Source: Cristatella mucedo
Taxonomy: Eukaryota > Bryozoa > Phylactolaemata > Cristatellidae
DNA length: 64,000 bases
Reading direction: 5' to 3'
NCBI GenBank assembly: GCA_009760855.2
Contig: WPIO01000012.1
Span: forward strand, 7,005,501 to 7,069,500
The position numbers and the translations under genes are program-made. The notes under the pieces are model-generated. The model made no database searches. It had not been told where the DNA came from and saw only the letters and a list, made by a program, of their open reading frames with translations. Positions 1 to 11,160 of this stretch are shown here, in pieces (the first letter of the stretch is position 1; every line of letters begins with the position of its first letter).

Positions 1-32
1 TCTATCATATAATGACTGCTGCCAACAAAAGC

Positions 33-200
33 AGTTAGTCTGTAGGTCCTAGGCTGTGGAACTCACTTCACAAGCAAAATCCTCTCTCCTACCGCCGACT
101 TAGGTGCTTCCTTCCCAGTTGCCTTATGCTGATTCTATGCTAATTTCATCCTTAACTGTCCACCTCCTGACTGATTCAGCTATACTTTTAAAGTTTTTGG
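33..200 (+). mobile_element. LINE family B fragment (3' ORF end)
   Basis: Decayed copy of the family-B reverse-transcriptase 3' coding end. The string GGTCCTAGGCTGTGGAACTC at about 46 matches the segment of the better copy near 31268 that encodes AGPRLWNSLP, and the following CTCTCCTACCGCCGACT also matches. Frameshifted and non-coding now. It lies in the AASS gene downstream of the last exon visible here. Confidence 0.7.
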
Positions 201-287
201 CTACTGAACTCCACCAAAAACAATATGTGCTTTCGTTGCTTGACAGAAAACTCTCTAGTGTAAAAATCTAATATAATTCATTTGTAT

Positions 288-362
288 AGTAGTGCCCCAA
301 GAGAACTTAATCTCTATTCAGGCGCTTCACATATATAACACTCACTTAGCCCACGTAGCTTA
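288..362 (-). mobile_element. SINE-1 tail fragment
   Basis: Reverse complement carries the SINE-1 3' domain (GCGCCTGAATAGAGATTAAGT type) seen intact at 50530-50690. The tRNA-like head is missing or too decayed to see. Confidence 0.6.
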
Positions 363-1104
363 GTGGAGCTGCAAATTGAGATTGATAGGCACACATCTGT
401 AGATGTGTACATATCGTGCACACATACATGTATACATATACACATAAAAATAAATGTATCCATACATACTCTTTATAAGCTAATGTGTTGCTACCACAAT
501 GCGATCCTTCTGGCATTTGCACGGTTGTGCCAATATCACTCAGTAATAAATATCAGCCTGCCTCAACCACGCCACGCTTGCCCATACTATGCAAGGCTTT
601 CCAAGAAAACTTCTGCGACCACATGCGCCAAGGTCGCTTCCATTGTATTTTCCAGCATTGCCGTGCTCGACTGTGCTTTGCAGTGCCAGCACTTTTGTCA
701 GCTGGCAAACTGTCTACTCCGGTCTCTGAAATTGATACGAACTCTCGAAAAGCTAGATAGGACGAGGTCCCAGCTAATACTTTTTAACGTCTCGTGAAGC
801 ATAGTATCGAGTTGCTTTCTATGATGGCAGCTTGATCAGCCTTATGTGTCCATTTATTTCATTGATGATAGATCTCCTTTGGATCCTGGATATCATGTGG
901 CCACCGTATTTCTGATTCAACCACTTGCAGGTCAACTTTAAGCAAGTGTGGGTCAGAACTTGAGCCTTGGGTAAGCGGCAGCAAGAACAATATTGCACGA
1001 TGCTGGTACAAATACACGAGCACATGCACTTACATTCGCATTTATACATACACGTATGCATACATATACTTATGCGCATTTATACATACTCATATATGTG
1101 GGCA

Positions 1105-1290
1105 CATTAATAAACAGTAATCTCAAAATAGCTAGCAGCCGAAGGCCATCTGCCGCAGGATTGAACGAAGAAAAAGAATCTTGCTTGAAATAGGAACCGA
1201 TCTCATAACCTCTAGGTACCGGTCCAGTGCTCTGCCAATTTATCAAGACCATTTTCGCTCGACGTGAAACACGGGGCTTAAAAGCCTGAT
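1105..1290 (-). mobile_element. SINE-3, tRNA-derived, copy 1
   Basis: On the minus strand the segment begins with a tRNA-like head: an A-box-like GGCAGAGCACTGGACCGG followed about 30 bases later by a B-box-like GAGATCGGTTCC. A second, diverged copy at 1540-1715 shares the GGCCTTCGG-containing body. Both lie in an AASS intron. The family is defined here only by these two copies. Confidence 0.5.
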
Positions 1291-1539
1291 TTAAATTCCA
1301 TGCATGCACTCATGACCGAATTTCGGTGTGTACGTTTGCTCAAACGAATGTGTAGGTTAATAATTGAAAACTTGGTGAATAGCTGTAAAAACTCTGTCGG
1401 TTGCAGTCGGCAACAGAGAACGGCCACGACACAACTGACGGGGATCCAAGCAAGTAGGGGAAACCCCTAAGAGTGGTCTGCAGCTGCATCCATGACAAAC
1501 GGTGAATGGTTGATAAATCTGGCCTTCAGCAGCAGATGC

Positions 1540-1715
1540 AAGTGAAGCAGTAATTTCAAAATGCAGAGCTACCGAAGGCCTCTGTCGTGTGACTGAACGG
1601 TGAGAAATAATTTTGCCTCGAGAAGGAAATAATTCCACAACCTCTGAGTTACCCATACCGGGTGCAACGAACTGATTATTGAGACTACTTTCCGTTCGAC
1701 GTTGGCTGCTGAGCA
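1540..1715 (-). mobile_element. SINE-3, copy 2
   Basis: Shares CCGAAGGCC, an AACCTCTGAG/AACCTCTAGG block and a TTCGACGT-type head with the copy at 1105-1290, in the same order and orientation. The A and B boxes are more decayed. Confidence 0.45.
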
Positions 1716-1827
1716 GACACTGCTTTGGACACAACTTATAAGAAAATCATGAGGCTGGGCGTGTGGTAAAATAGCACGACAGCATGCAGATAGTTCACAC
1801 GGTTCAAAGTCTGTCAAAACATATCAC

Positions 1828-1955
1828 CTTCCTAGCGAAGTCAGATGCATATCTCTCTGGATGAGCCTCAAACTCATTTGCATCAAAGCCACCACCATTC
1901 TTTCTGCTGAGGTGGTCGTCACGATTCACCACACATCCATAAACCTTGTTGGTAG
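1828..1955 (-). CDS. AASS: AASS coding exon 6
   Basis: 128 bp, acceptor CTTTTAG completing the split Thr codon, donor GTGATA at 1827. Encodes [20 protein letters not shown] and [18 protein letters not shown], matching the LKR stretch with the HPERY motif. The next exon is not recognisable between 1 and 1827. Confidence 0.9.
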
Positions 1956-4900
1956 CTAAAAGACGTCCAAGTCGAAACGGCAAAGTGCAGCAATAAATCA
2001 TGTTCAGTAAAGCACATAAGGGCCGATTAGAATTGAGCATAGCAAGAAAACTTACTTCCTTTGCGTACGATTTTCGGTAGATGGCGTGGTTCAACATATT
2101 CGTAAGGTAATTCACGAAAGACTTCCTGAGCTCCCTATAATGCATAAAACTCAACGTTATTAAAAGCCAAGAAAACTGCATGCAGAAGTACTTTGTGCTT
2201 ATGGCAAAGTTTTTAAACTTGGGCACTGCAAAAAGGAAGGAGTTGATAGCGAGAGATAAGATGGGATGCATAGGTGTTTTGCATTCACTGACTTCTTGAA
2301 TTATAGCAGCCGGTACGAGCATGTATCATGCGAAAAGTACAAAACCATCAGCAAGGAACTGCTACAAAAGATTCAGGAGCCCGGATGCATGCGGCAAGGT
2401 CATGTGGGTACCTGCCAATGCTGTTAGCGATTACTCATGCAATTTTCTGGCTGCTGGATAATCTGGTGCTTGCAGGATCAATCACTTGCAGTACTGCTAG
2501 CCATAGCAGTGAGAATGCATAGGCAGAGGCCAGCAAAGCAAAGAGCATGCAACAAAGGCTGGAGAGGCAGAAAGAAAGGAGAGGGAAGATCAAGGAGAGT
2601 GTGAGGGCAGAAAGGGGAAAGAGAGGATAGCAGCATGAGGGGGAGAGAGTGGTGAGAGGATATATAGAAAGGACAGAAAGAGAAAGAAGAGAGAAAGATG
2701 TGGTGCTGAACCGGTGACTAGCCAGAAGGAAAGTTGTGTGTGAAGACGTCCTAGGCTGAGAAAGGCTGGCAAAAGAAAAGGCGGAGTCTGCTGCTGCAGC
2801 AAGCTATGCAAGTGGGATTCAAGCATAAGCGCTATTTCTGGCAGGGCTGCATTGACTTGCTTACCGGTGGCTTTCACGTCTACAATAACCCAACATGGAT
2901 CCACTAGTAACCGTAGGTGAACTGGCAACCGGTGAGTTTTCACTAAATTCTGATAGACGTAGACACTTGCAATATGAGCTACCAATGGTAAATAATTAGA
3001 CCGGCTGCAGTGCAGTAATGGGACCCCTTTGAAGAGCCACTCCGAGGGGCAGGGTTCACGTCTTAAAACGTCCTGTCTGCTTTTGTTCAGCACACAAACG
3101 ACAACCAGAATATTGTAAGTGAACACATTGGTTTGTGTTTTTTTAATTGATAAAATTCATAAAAGCCTCTCAACAGCAAGCCCTAAGCTTGATCGGGGCA
3201 CATGACAGCAACATTAAAGAAGTCATAATGGCAATTGGTTGTGTTCGCAAGCAAACTCAGAAAGAGAACGAAGCAAGAAGCCTTCAATTAAGCACACACT
3301 AGCAGCTATATGTTTTGGTGCACTTTGCCTCCTTTGAATATGGTCAATGTATCTCAGCCGGTAGCAGTAGGAACTACCATAAATTGATTTTGCAGACTCA
3401 CAGATGTGTTTGATTTTTCAGACAAACATATATGTTCCTGTTTATTTTCTATCAAGAAACTGTTTTGGTCAGTAATGTATTGCTCAGAAAGACGCCTGAG
3501 CGTTGAACTCAGGTAAATCCATAACTAGGCATATTTGTTAATACCCCTTAGCAACTGGGTAACTCAGTTACCAATGGCCGATTGCAGATCTGGATTTCAG
3601 TGGCTGGGCGGGATGTATTACTCCACTCAACCATATGCGAGCTACACGATAATAATGTCAGAAAGACCTGCTAACAGAGTAAATCTGTAGTTTGTCTACC
3701 TTTAATTATAGCCGATACGCTTTTTGTTAGATTTTCTGACTTTATTTGTCTTATAGAAGTTGGCAATATATTCTTGATAGCACACTAGCAAACTGGGCAA
3801 ATGGGGCAGACACCTAAAAACCTTGACCGAAGCCGAAATACCAGACCGACACGTAAGTGTGCCCCAGCAGCTGTGGCAAAAGGAGGCTGCCTTACGGATT
3901 TTGTGAAGGACGCTGTTTAGGGAAGGTTAACAACCGAGAGATTACTCGGACCCTTGTGATAAGTATGAAAGTTGTCCAGTGTAACATTCTGAAAATATTC
4001 AGGCTAGGGACGATGAAGAACCGGCCTGCCTCTGCACCATCGGGCTTCTACCAGGAGGGATGATGAAAATTGCATTCCAAGCTACAAGCCCCACCAATAC
4101 CTGGCCCCTTCATACTTAGCTGAACTGCTACGGTTTTATCATCCATCTCGTGCCCTCAAGCCATCTCACAGCAATATATTGACTGTTCCTGTAAAGCTTG
4201 TTAGCAACAGATTCAGCAGGTCATAGTTGTCATAACTCACTTCCACAATTCCTACACTAGATTCTTATTTTTCTCTTGTGGCCGACTCTTGTACTTCCTT
4301 TCCAGCCGCCCATTGCTGCTAATCCTTTGCTGCTTACATCATCGATTGCCACAATTCAGCAAAGCATCGACTTTTCTTTCTTGCCTGAGATGCAGGCTGG
4401 TAGCGACTAACAGTGCACAGAGAGGTGCTTAAACGTTCACTGCACTGCAGAGTGTTTTATATTGCAGCAACCACTCGGTCCTTACGGCTTTGTAGAGCTA
4501 GATGAGTAAATACATATCTGTCCATCCCATCTCAAAAGTCTTACTCTACAACTACAAGTGAACGAATTAGTCCAAAGAGACAGAGATCCCAGCACTATCT
4601 GTGGCTAAGATGAAACGCCTATTCCTCATAGATAGGACATTGCTTCTTTTTAAACGACCAAACACATGCGGTTGCTATTAAGGTGAGAGATTTTAACATG
4701 GCGTTTTTAGGAACTATCGAGTTTGCTCTCTTACACGTAAGCAATCTCTGTGGGCATGAGAGGACTACTAGCTGATGCTGTACTTTTTTTCTTGCTCGTT
4801 TTTGTGCTAGCTCCTTGCCTGGGAGGTCACCGATCGATAGCACCACGACAGAGTGCCTTCAGAGTGGCATACAATTGGCCTAACCAGCTGAGAAATGGAA

Positions 4901-7900
4901 AGAACGAACATTTAAATCATCCTTAGATTGGTGAGCTACAAGATGAAAAAACTTTAAATGCACAGAAACATGGCTTGTAGACCGTGCTCAGGTTTCGAAA
5001 CCAAGACAACCTTGGACAACTGTCATCTAAAAGTGCTGGCCTGTCAGCAAGAGAACAGCATTACATGGGAAGCTGTCCCAGTCACTGGCGACCACTACCA
5101 CCACGGCCATATGCATAGAGATCGTATGTGGAGGCTTGTCATGCTTGACATGATGATGGGGCCCAACTAGGCCTTTGCTTACCAATCAACAACTGAAGAG
5201 ATTGTCTCAGATGGGCCTGAGATCATGCCTACTTCACGGCAGACGACTGGAGTCCAATTTAATAGATCAAGGAGTGAAAATTAATGCTTTCACTAGCAGT
5301 GAATGAAGAACGTTCATGAGTTGGCAAAATATTTTATGCAAACCCCCTGATGCCTGCAAAAAACAGCGAAATTCAAAAGCCTTAGTTTTACTGCTTGGGT
5401 TGCATATGCTGTTGCGGTTTTGGAGTTTTGTACAGTCTAAATGGACTTATGAACCAGCATGCATACATCGATATGATGAAATGCTGGGATTCCATGCACT
5501 AAAGCCCACATGAGAAATTACTACATTTGGAAGAAAGACAATAACCCGAAGGCCTATAAAATGCCCCCCTATGACTTCAAAGTAGCTTTTATGCCGGCTG
5601 CAGTATTACTAACGTATCACCACACCAGAGACTTTTTAAGAGATTGGTGGATTCGATGCCTCAAAAAATTATGGAGTTCGTTAAAAAGGTTAGGTGGCAT
5701 GACATATAAAATTACAAGCATTATCAAAATCATTGACGTATTATGTCTCCATGCTACGTTGAAAGACATTTGTCAGCATAGGTGGGCATCACCATACGGG
5801 ATGAACCAGGACTTTTTGGAATGAGTGCCCATAATATTGACCAAAAACCACATAAATGAAGTCACCAATGATACTGCCATAATTCAGCACGAACGTGGGA
5901 GAACATGTATCTCGACTTTGCACAACAAGGTGATGACACAAGATAACCACACACAGCAAGGCGATGTAATTTATGTATCTCTGCCTGTAACTCTAAAAAG
6001 CCACAAATACTAAATGGATGTTACAAAAAGATAGTCTTTTGTAGTGCATTCAAAGCCTAAGTGGCTTTCGGTACGAATGGGGTAGCCAATAGACTTCATC
6101 TTGGTAACAAAGAGAAAGTGAGAAGCATACCTGAGGCAGGAGGCAGTTGAGGTAGTGAGTAGCATGAAAGTAGCAGCTCAGGACGGCTGAAAACGATGAG
6201 CCCTAGTCGGCAGCAGGAGAGTAGATGTTGTTGCTTGACAGCTAATCTGAAGCCTGTGCTCACCTCGGATACATTGCCCGATCCAGTGAACACGAAGACG
6301 AGGGGGCCAATCGACTTGGGCATCATGTCGAGGGCTATCTGATATCCAGCCTCTCGTATCGCCTGCCTGGCTAGCTCAGTATTCCGGTAGTTGTGAGATG
6401 GGCCTATGTACTGAAACGAAGCAAACGGTCTGCTTGAAACAGTGGTTCTCAACCTGTGGGTCGCGACCCCTTTGGGGGCAAACACACGGGTCGCCTAAGA
6501 TCATCAGAAAACACGCATTTCCACATTTTGCACACAATAATGTTATGGCTGGGGTCGCCACAACATGAGGAACTGTATTAAAGGGTTGCGGCATTAGGAA
6601 GGTTGAGAACCATTGGCATAAAACATAAGTGAGAGAGCGAGTGTGAGAAATAGAGAGAGGGGCAAGGGACAGCCAGACAGACAGAGAGGGAGAGAGAGAG
6701 ATGAAGAAGAAAAAAAGACAAAGAGAAGGGAAAAAATAGATATATAGAAATTACAAGAAAGTGATGTAAAGACAGTGGGAGCCTGGGAGACATGGAGAGT
6801 CAGAGAAGAATTCTATGGACAGCCATCGCCAAATGAGAGCAAAGGCACCAGGTAGCAGTACCAAGTACCTAGCCATCCTCCTCGCAGAACCTCAGATACA
6901 GTCATTCCACATCATGGCGAATAAACAGCGCAGCTTACCATAAATGGAGTGTGGTTCCCAAGTGCCAGCAGGCGCAGGCCAAGACCATGCAAAATGTTGA
7001 TCATTCCCGAGACGCCGGCATATTTTCCAAAAGCAACACTGCGCCTGCCGCTATCATCCGTCATCTTCTCGTAGTCAATCAGACGAATGTTCTGAAAACA
7101 CGAGTATGAAAAGGTCCGTCAGTACCAAAACGTTAAACCAAAGCTAGCAGCACCGTTAGACCTTGCCTTATTGAAAAATGCATCACAACTGCCAACGAAG
7201 ATGCATAGCAGTAAAACAAACTCGAGTGTGGTGAGAAAGCAGTGGCTAAATAAGAATATGGTAATGCAGCTAATAACCCTTGCAAGGGGGTAATGTCCTG
7301 CGATGAGCAGCATAGCACAAGATGCTTAACTACCTGCACAGTATACACACTTCATTTGAGACTGTGTGGCAGCTTGCATGCATCTATTGTCATTCTCAGA
7401 AATGCCGCTGATCTTGCATCAGAACAAGCATGCTCTACTAGGTTGCTTGCAACATGCATGCTTGATGAATGCTACCTTCTCCAGTACAGCATCAAGTAGA
7501 GGCATGTTCGCTTTCTGCGCCTTGATGGTATGCGAAAAGAAGGCATATGTCTTGTCAGGCATAAGCAGATCTATCGGCACCGACTTGACGCCAAGCACCA
7601 GTGGTGCTTCGCTAATATCCTCTTGTACAACTGCGCCTGCATTGACAAATTCCTAAAAAGAAAAGCAAGAAATATAAAATAAATAAATGAATACCTGATT
7701 TAACAGCCTCTTTTATATAGCAACAGAAGAGCCTTTATGGCTATCACCACCGTTTGCAGCGGCAATAAATGATCGCCTACCGCAGGATTCGAATCCACAA
7801 CCTCGGGACTGAGTTCGTGAAAATCAAGCGCCTTACCTAGTGTGCCATCATGGCTCACCTACTTCAAGCCCTTGAGCTCGCGTGGTTGCTCTAAGATAGG

Positions 7901-10900
7901 CAGCAGCAAGGCATGAAATAGTAAATGCAAGACATGAACTCGTGCCGAAACACTTGGTCAGGGCCAATTGCTCTAGCTGTAATTCACAGCTAAGCAAGAA
8001 TAGGCATCTTACTACATGCACGGGTTATTCTGAGTGGTGTATAGTACGTCAAGGACTATTCATGTGCTTTTCTAGATTTATAGCTCAATCGGATAAGATT
8101 CTTGTAAGCTAGTGAACCCATGAACTTCGGACTAACAAAGATCACAAATGACTACTTTGTGTTCCAAACAAATCATATCGGCTAGTAGGTTCTATGAACC
8201 TCCCACCTTTTGAAATCTTGAAAGGCTACTCACTTGGTCAGTCAGCCTAGCATTAACCGTTGGATTAAATAGACAAAGATCATCCGAGGTACCTCTGAAA
8301 TTCGGGGTACCTTAGGGCTCCGTGCTTGGTCTGGTTCTTTTCATGGTTTATACTCTCATTCTTGCCGATGTGATCGCCAAGATATGTCTAGGCTTTCACT
8401 TCTATGCGGGTGACATTCAGTTGTACCTTTGCTTAAATCCCTCCCAGCCTTCGAGCACCTCGAATTCTCTCAACGCTTATGCGTGCTGACACTGTGCATG
8501 CTGCCACTAACCACACTTGCATGCTGACCCTGTGCATGTCACCCCCAGCCATGTAATTCATGTTGTTCATCAAGCACGACACCACTCCCCATTCTATCGT
8601 GTTTCCTTTGCAGCAAATGTAAAGGGCCTAGAAAGAGATTGAGTTCTCTGCAAGTGCTTTATCAAGTGTATTATTATTATATTATTATAAATGCTGGTGA
8701 GTTTAACCCATAGTGCTACGATACACACAATGGTAGCATGAGGGTACCACATAAAATAGCTATCATTAGGCCAAATGTTGGTGCTCTGCTTGCTTCCTGA
8801 GACAATGGCCTCGTGAACTACGTTTTATAATAATAATAGTATGTTTTTATATCACTTTATGAGAACTTTACTAAGAGAATCTCCATGCAGACACTTCAAA
8901 ACTCGCTGTAATAGAACCAACAACCACAAGTAAATGAAAAGCAGGGTACTCTGCTCAAGAAAGCCAGCAAAAAGCAAACAATTATCATGCTATGATAAGA
9001 ATGCCAATTCATCATAAAAGGACCCTCGGTTAGTAACAGTCACTCAATTACGAACAGGTATGCAACCCACATAGGAAAAAATATGGGGTCACTGGGATGC
9101 TACACAAAAGGATATCGCTCTTGTCCTTAGTCACAACGTGCGTGCCCATTATGATAATGCACAATCACACAAGGACAATTTCCTCTGACAGAGTAAAGGC
9201 TGCGTGGAACGGATACGTTTTTAACTACTTTGAATGTCGTCCAGTGAGGAGACAACTTGATGTCAACCAGCCGTTAAGTTCCAAGCTTTGGAAGCATTGC
9301 AACTGAAGGCATGGTCTCCGAGGGATGGAAGTTATGGGAACACGTAATCAACTATAGTCAGAAGAGCAGGTGGCAAAACGGGAAGCCTGATGCAAAACTA
9401 ATTCAGATATGTGGGCCTTAGCAAAAGAATGAGGGACCTCAAGATAGGACATAATCGTGTAGTCGATCGGCAGCATTACAGGCAGCCAATGCTGATTGAT
9501 GAGCAGTGCTGTAATATGGCAGTTGCAATATTTACAACAGATAAGCCTAGCTGCTGAGTTTTGCAAGTAATGGAATCGTCTTACTTCAGGGGCAAGACGA
9601 CCAACAAGCAGTGAATTACGGACGTCTAGTTGGAATGTCACAAATGCGGCTTGGCTACTGTGTCCTTAACTAACCAAGCCCGAGTTTGTGCATCGTAAGG
9701 GAAAATAGGCAGACTTGAACCGTAGAGCTGATGTGCTCATCAAGTGAGTGACAAGTCATTTTGGAAGAGGGCGCCCAGATTCCAGGCACAGGCTACAGTA
9801 GATATGCTGGTGAAGCCTATTTTGAGCGATAATCTTTCCAGTCTCTGGCTAGCACTTAGTTTGCTCAAAATTAGGAAGCTGGTTTTGTCGTCATTCAATT
9901 TAAGAAAGCTTGCCACCACCCAATTGCGATTGTCAACAATGCATGCAGTTAGAGAGCTGCGAGAGTTGGAGATGCTGGAAGGCTGTTAAGGATCAAATCA
10001 CAAATACAGCTGCTTGTTGTCTACATAAAAATGGAAGCCTAGATTATACTTAAATCATTTACACATTTGTATTCTGCTTCCTTGTTTAAAAACTCTACAG
10101 ATGCTACTATCTAAATAACCACCTAAAAAACTCAAGACAGTAATGCCCTTCGGTTTGACCCAGTGGTTAAGGTGCTTGCTGTGACAGCCCTTAGTACGAC
10201 CTGTCGGCAGGCTGGGTTGCTGGACCAAGCAACAAAACTCCTGGCTCCAACACCAAGCACTTAATTATTAGAAATCACCCCATCAAAGCCCAGCCAAGGC
10301 GGTCCAGGCATCACAACCAAACACCAAGTGCATAATGCACTTGATTTCACCAATAAAGGACACAAGAGTGAGCACTATCAATTTTCATATCTGCTGAGCT
10401 GGCAAAGCTGGTAGCTTTGCAGAAGATGCAACACAGGCATGATTGCACGATTAAACAGTGCAGCACCAAAAAAGTCCAACAATGCTTCTGTTCTTAATGT
10501 CCTTGTCATGTATAGAGAACACGATGGGAACCGATAACGGTCTCCCAGTGCTGAACAAATTATTTCTCCGGCTAGGTAAGATATGCATTTTCAGAATTAA
10601 AAATGCAAACGGAATGTGAACCCAAAAACAGCACCCTAGAGCCAGCTCAACCCACCAAAAGCAAAGCAGCTGCCACAGTACATAGCAATGATGCCTGACA
10701 GATACTGACAGAGCACCCCGAGCTCATAATGTCTGCTGGCATTGTGCAGCAATTTACCAACCAGCAGCAGCTCATGGACGTAGCACAGACACTGCCATGA
10801 AGGTGGTAACACCTCACTAACCGTCATGGAGAAGGCTCTTCGATTGCTTGGCTGCACGATGACCTTGATGCCCTTTTTCACTAGCTCCCTGACATGATTA

Positions 10901-11160
10901 GGTGCCAGCGGTGCCCTTCGCTCCCATACCGTGTTGTCCTCTCGACGGATGGCAAATGTTCTGTCCTGATGGCCCGAGCGGTGCCGACTCCCACTCACAT
11001 AGCGCCTCGATGTCAACGTCGTCGGTGCAGCTGGACCACCGGCCAAGGCCCACGGCAGTCCGATGGTGGGGCGAGGGCTCACACTGCCACAGCAGCCGCT
11101 GCCAGCAGCCAGGCTCCAACGCCCCAGACGGGACCACGTGCTGGCCAGCCGCAGCAGCAT
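1828..11160 (-). CDS. AASS: Alpha-aminoadipic semialdehyde synthase (LKR/SDH), 5' part
   Basis: Bifunctional mitochondrial enzyme of lysine catabolism: lysine-ketoglutarate reductase makes saccharopine, and saccharopine dehydrogenase splits it to aminoadipic semialdehyde. Six coding exons join in phase (complement of 10822-11160, 7476-7652, 6939-7091, 6264-6410, 2056-2134, 1828-1955) to give 341 residues. These cover a mitochondrial leader and most of the N-terminal LKR domain. The first about 65 residues are rich in Arg, Ser, Gly and Ala with almost no acid, as expected for a matrix presequence. Family landmarks occur in order: [88 protein letters not shown], and HPERY. The start is the first Met of the exon beginning at 11170, 10 bases after an acceptor, so the 5' UTR is split. 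The rest of LKR and all of SDH lie beyond position 1. Introns hold SINEs, LINEs and a SPIN-like MITE. Identification is secure; exon edges are predictions. Confidence 0.93.
2056..2134 (-). CDS. AASS: AASS coding exon 5
   Basis: 79 bp, starts phase 0 after TTATAG and ends with one base of a split Thr codon at donor GTAAGT. Encodes [20 protein letters not shown], the segment that follows NVS in LKR. Easy to miss because it is short. Confidence 0.92.
2530..2710. repeat. Polypurine GA-rich tract
   Basis: Degenerate run of AGAGAGG/GAAAG units in an AASS intron. Low complexity; open frames on either strand here are not genes. Confidence 0.8.
4098..4530 (+). mobile_element. LINE family B, 5'-truncated copy
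   Basis: Frameshifted translation gives [19 protein letters not shown], matching LAPSYRAELLHQFQPLRALW of the copy at 30643-31518. The 3' end TACGGCTTTGTAGAGCTA near 4480 matches the family-B tail TATGACTTTGTGGAGTTA. Dead fragment in an AASS intron. Confidence 0.75.
6030..6225 (-). mobile_element. LINE family B 3' fragment, minus strand
   Basis: The reverse complement encodes [19 protein letters not shown], matching FSAVLNCYFYATHYLNC of the copy at 30643-31518. It continues with AAGTCTATTGGCTACC and CGTACCGAAAGCC, again as in that copy. Inserted just downstream of AASS exon 4, and in the same orientation as the gene. Confidence 0.85.
6264..6410 (-). CDS. AASS: AASS coding exon 4
   Basis: 49 codons, phase 0 at both ends, acceptor GTTTCAG, donor GTGAGC. 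Encodes [10 protein letters not shown] and [21 protein letters not shown] hAT MITE begins 29 bp upstream of its acceptor and a LINE-B fragment follows the donor by about 40 bp. Confidence 0.95.
6440..6615. mobile_element. SPIN/URR1-like hAT MITE (non-autonomous DNA transposon)
   Basis: A 176 bp element with 16 bp terminal inverted repeats, CAGTGGTTCTCAACCT and AGGTTGAGAACCATTG, differing at one position. It is flanked by an 8 bp near-duplication, GCTTGAAA at 6432-6439 and GCATAAAA at 6616-6623. Internal blocks GTGGGTCGCGACCCCTTTGG, GGGTCGCCTAAGA, ACATGAGGAACTGTATTAAA and GCGGCATTAGGAAGG are, as I recall them, those of the SPIN/URR1 group of hAT-Charlie elements known from tetrapods and a few invertebrates. 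The 8 bp target duplication and CAG ends fit hAT. No transposase is encoded. It sits in AASS intron 3, 29 bp from the exon 4 acceptor. Confidence 0.88.
6628..6760. repeat. GA-rich low-complexity tract
   Basis: Degenerate GAGA/GACA run following the hAT MITE in AASS intron 3. Confidence 0.7.
6939..7091 (-). CDS. AASS: AASS coding exon 3
   Basis: 51 codons, phase 0 at both ends, acceptor GTGTTTTCAG, donor GTAAGC. Encodes [31 protein letters not shown] and [14 protein letters not shown]. Confidence 0.95.
7476..7652 (-). CDS. AASS: AASS coding exon 2
   Basis: 59 codons, phase 0 at both ends, acceptor TTTCTTTTTAG, donor GTAGCA. Encodes [20 protein letters not shown] and [20 protein letters not shown], both typical of LKR. 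Confidence 0.93.
7698..7858 (-). mobile_element. SINE-2, tRNA-derived
   Basis: On the minus strand: head GATGGCACACTAGGTAAGGC (A-box-like), then GTGGATTCGAATCC (near-perfect B box), then a body GGTGGTGATAGCCATAAAGG and an end near GCTGTTAAATCAG. A close copy lies at 32238-32392. Not a tRNA gene, since no cloverleaf closes. Confidence 0.75.
8262..8692 (+). mobile_element. LINE family A, internally deleted
   Basis: Reverse-transcriptase segment (GACAAAGATCATCCGAGGTA onward; GVPQGS-type and FYADD-type regions, here FYAGD) joined near 8474 directly to the 3' UTR beginning CTTATGCGTGCTGACACTG. About 800 bp present in the 48475-50182 copy is missing. Ends in ATT repeats. Upstream of AASS coding exon 2, within the intron. 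Confidence 0.85.
8822..8900 (-). mobile_element. Possible decayed LINE tail
   Basis: ATAATAATAGTATG followed by ATCACTTTATGAGAACTTTA resembles the reverse complement of a LINE 3' tail (compare 62893-63000). Very decayed. Confidence 0.35.
9304..10060 (-). mobile_element. LINE family A fragment, minus strand
   Basis: Minus-strand translation includes [20 protein letters not shown] and a QHWLPV motif, matching NSAARLVCRERLSCHITPLL and LHWLPV of the 48475-50182 copy. The 5' part corresponds to the LGFHFYADD through [10 protein letters not shown] regions in broken frames. In AASS intron 1. Confidence 0.85.
10149..10345 (+). mobile_element. SINE-1-like fragment, uncertain
   Basis: CCCAGTGGTTAAGGTGCTTG at 10160 matches the tRNA-like head of SINE-1 (compare 31968). 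The remainder diverges and only AAGTGCATAATGCACTTGAT near the end is reminiscent of LINE-like tails. Confidence 0.4.
10822..11160 (-). CDS. AASS: AASS coding exon 1
   Basis: 113 codons, ends phase 0 at donor GTTAGT. Encodes the Arg-rich mitochondrial leader ([15 protein letters not shown]...) and the first LKR motif [16 protein letters not shown] followed by QPSNRRAF. The acceptor is TTGTTGTGTAG ending at 11171. Confidence 0.9.

Noticed and set aside
363-797. 144-codon plus-strand frame
   Set aside because: Its first part is a CA/TACA-rich low-complexity run and the rest matches nothing. It lies in an AASS intron on the opposite strand.
6096-6485. 129-codon minus-strand frame as a separate gene
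   Set aside because: It merely strings together AASS exon 4, part of the hAT MITE and a LINE-B fragment.
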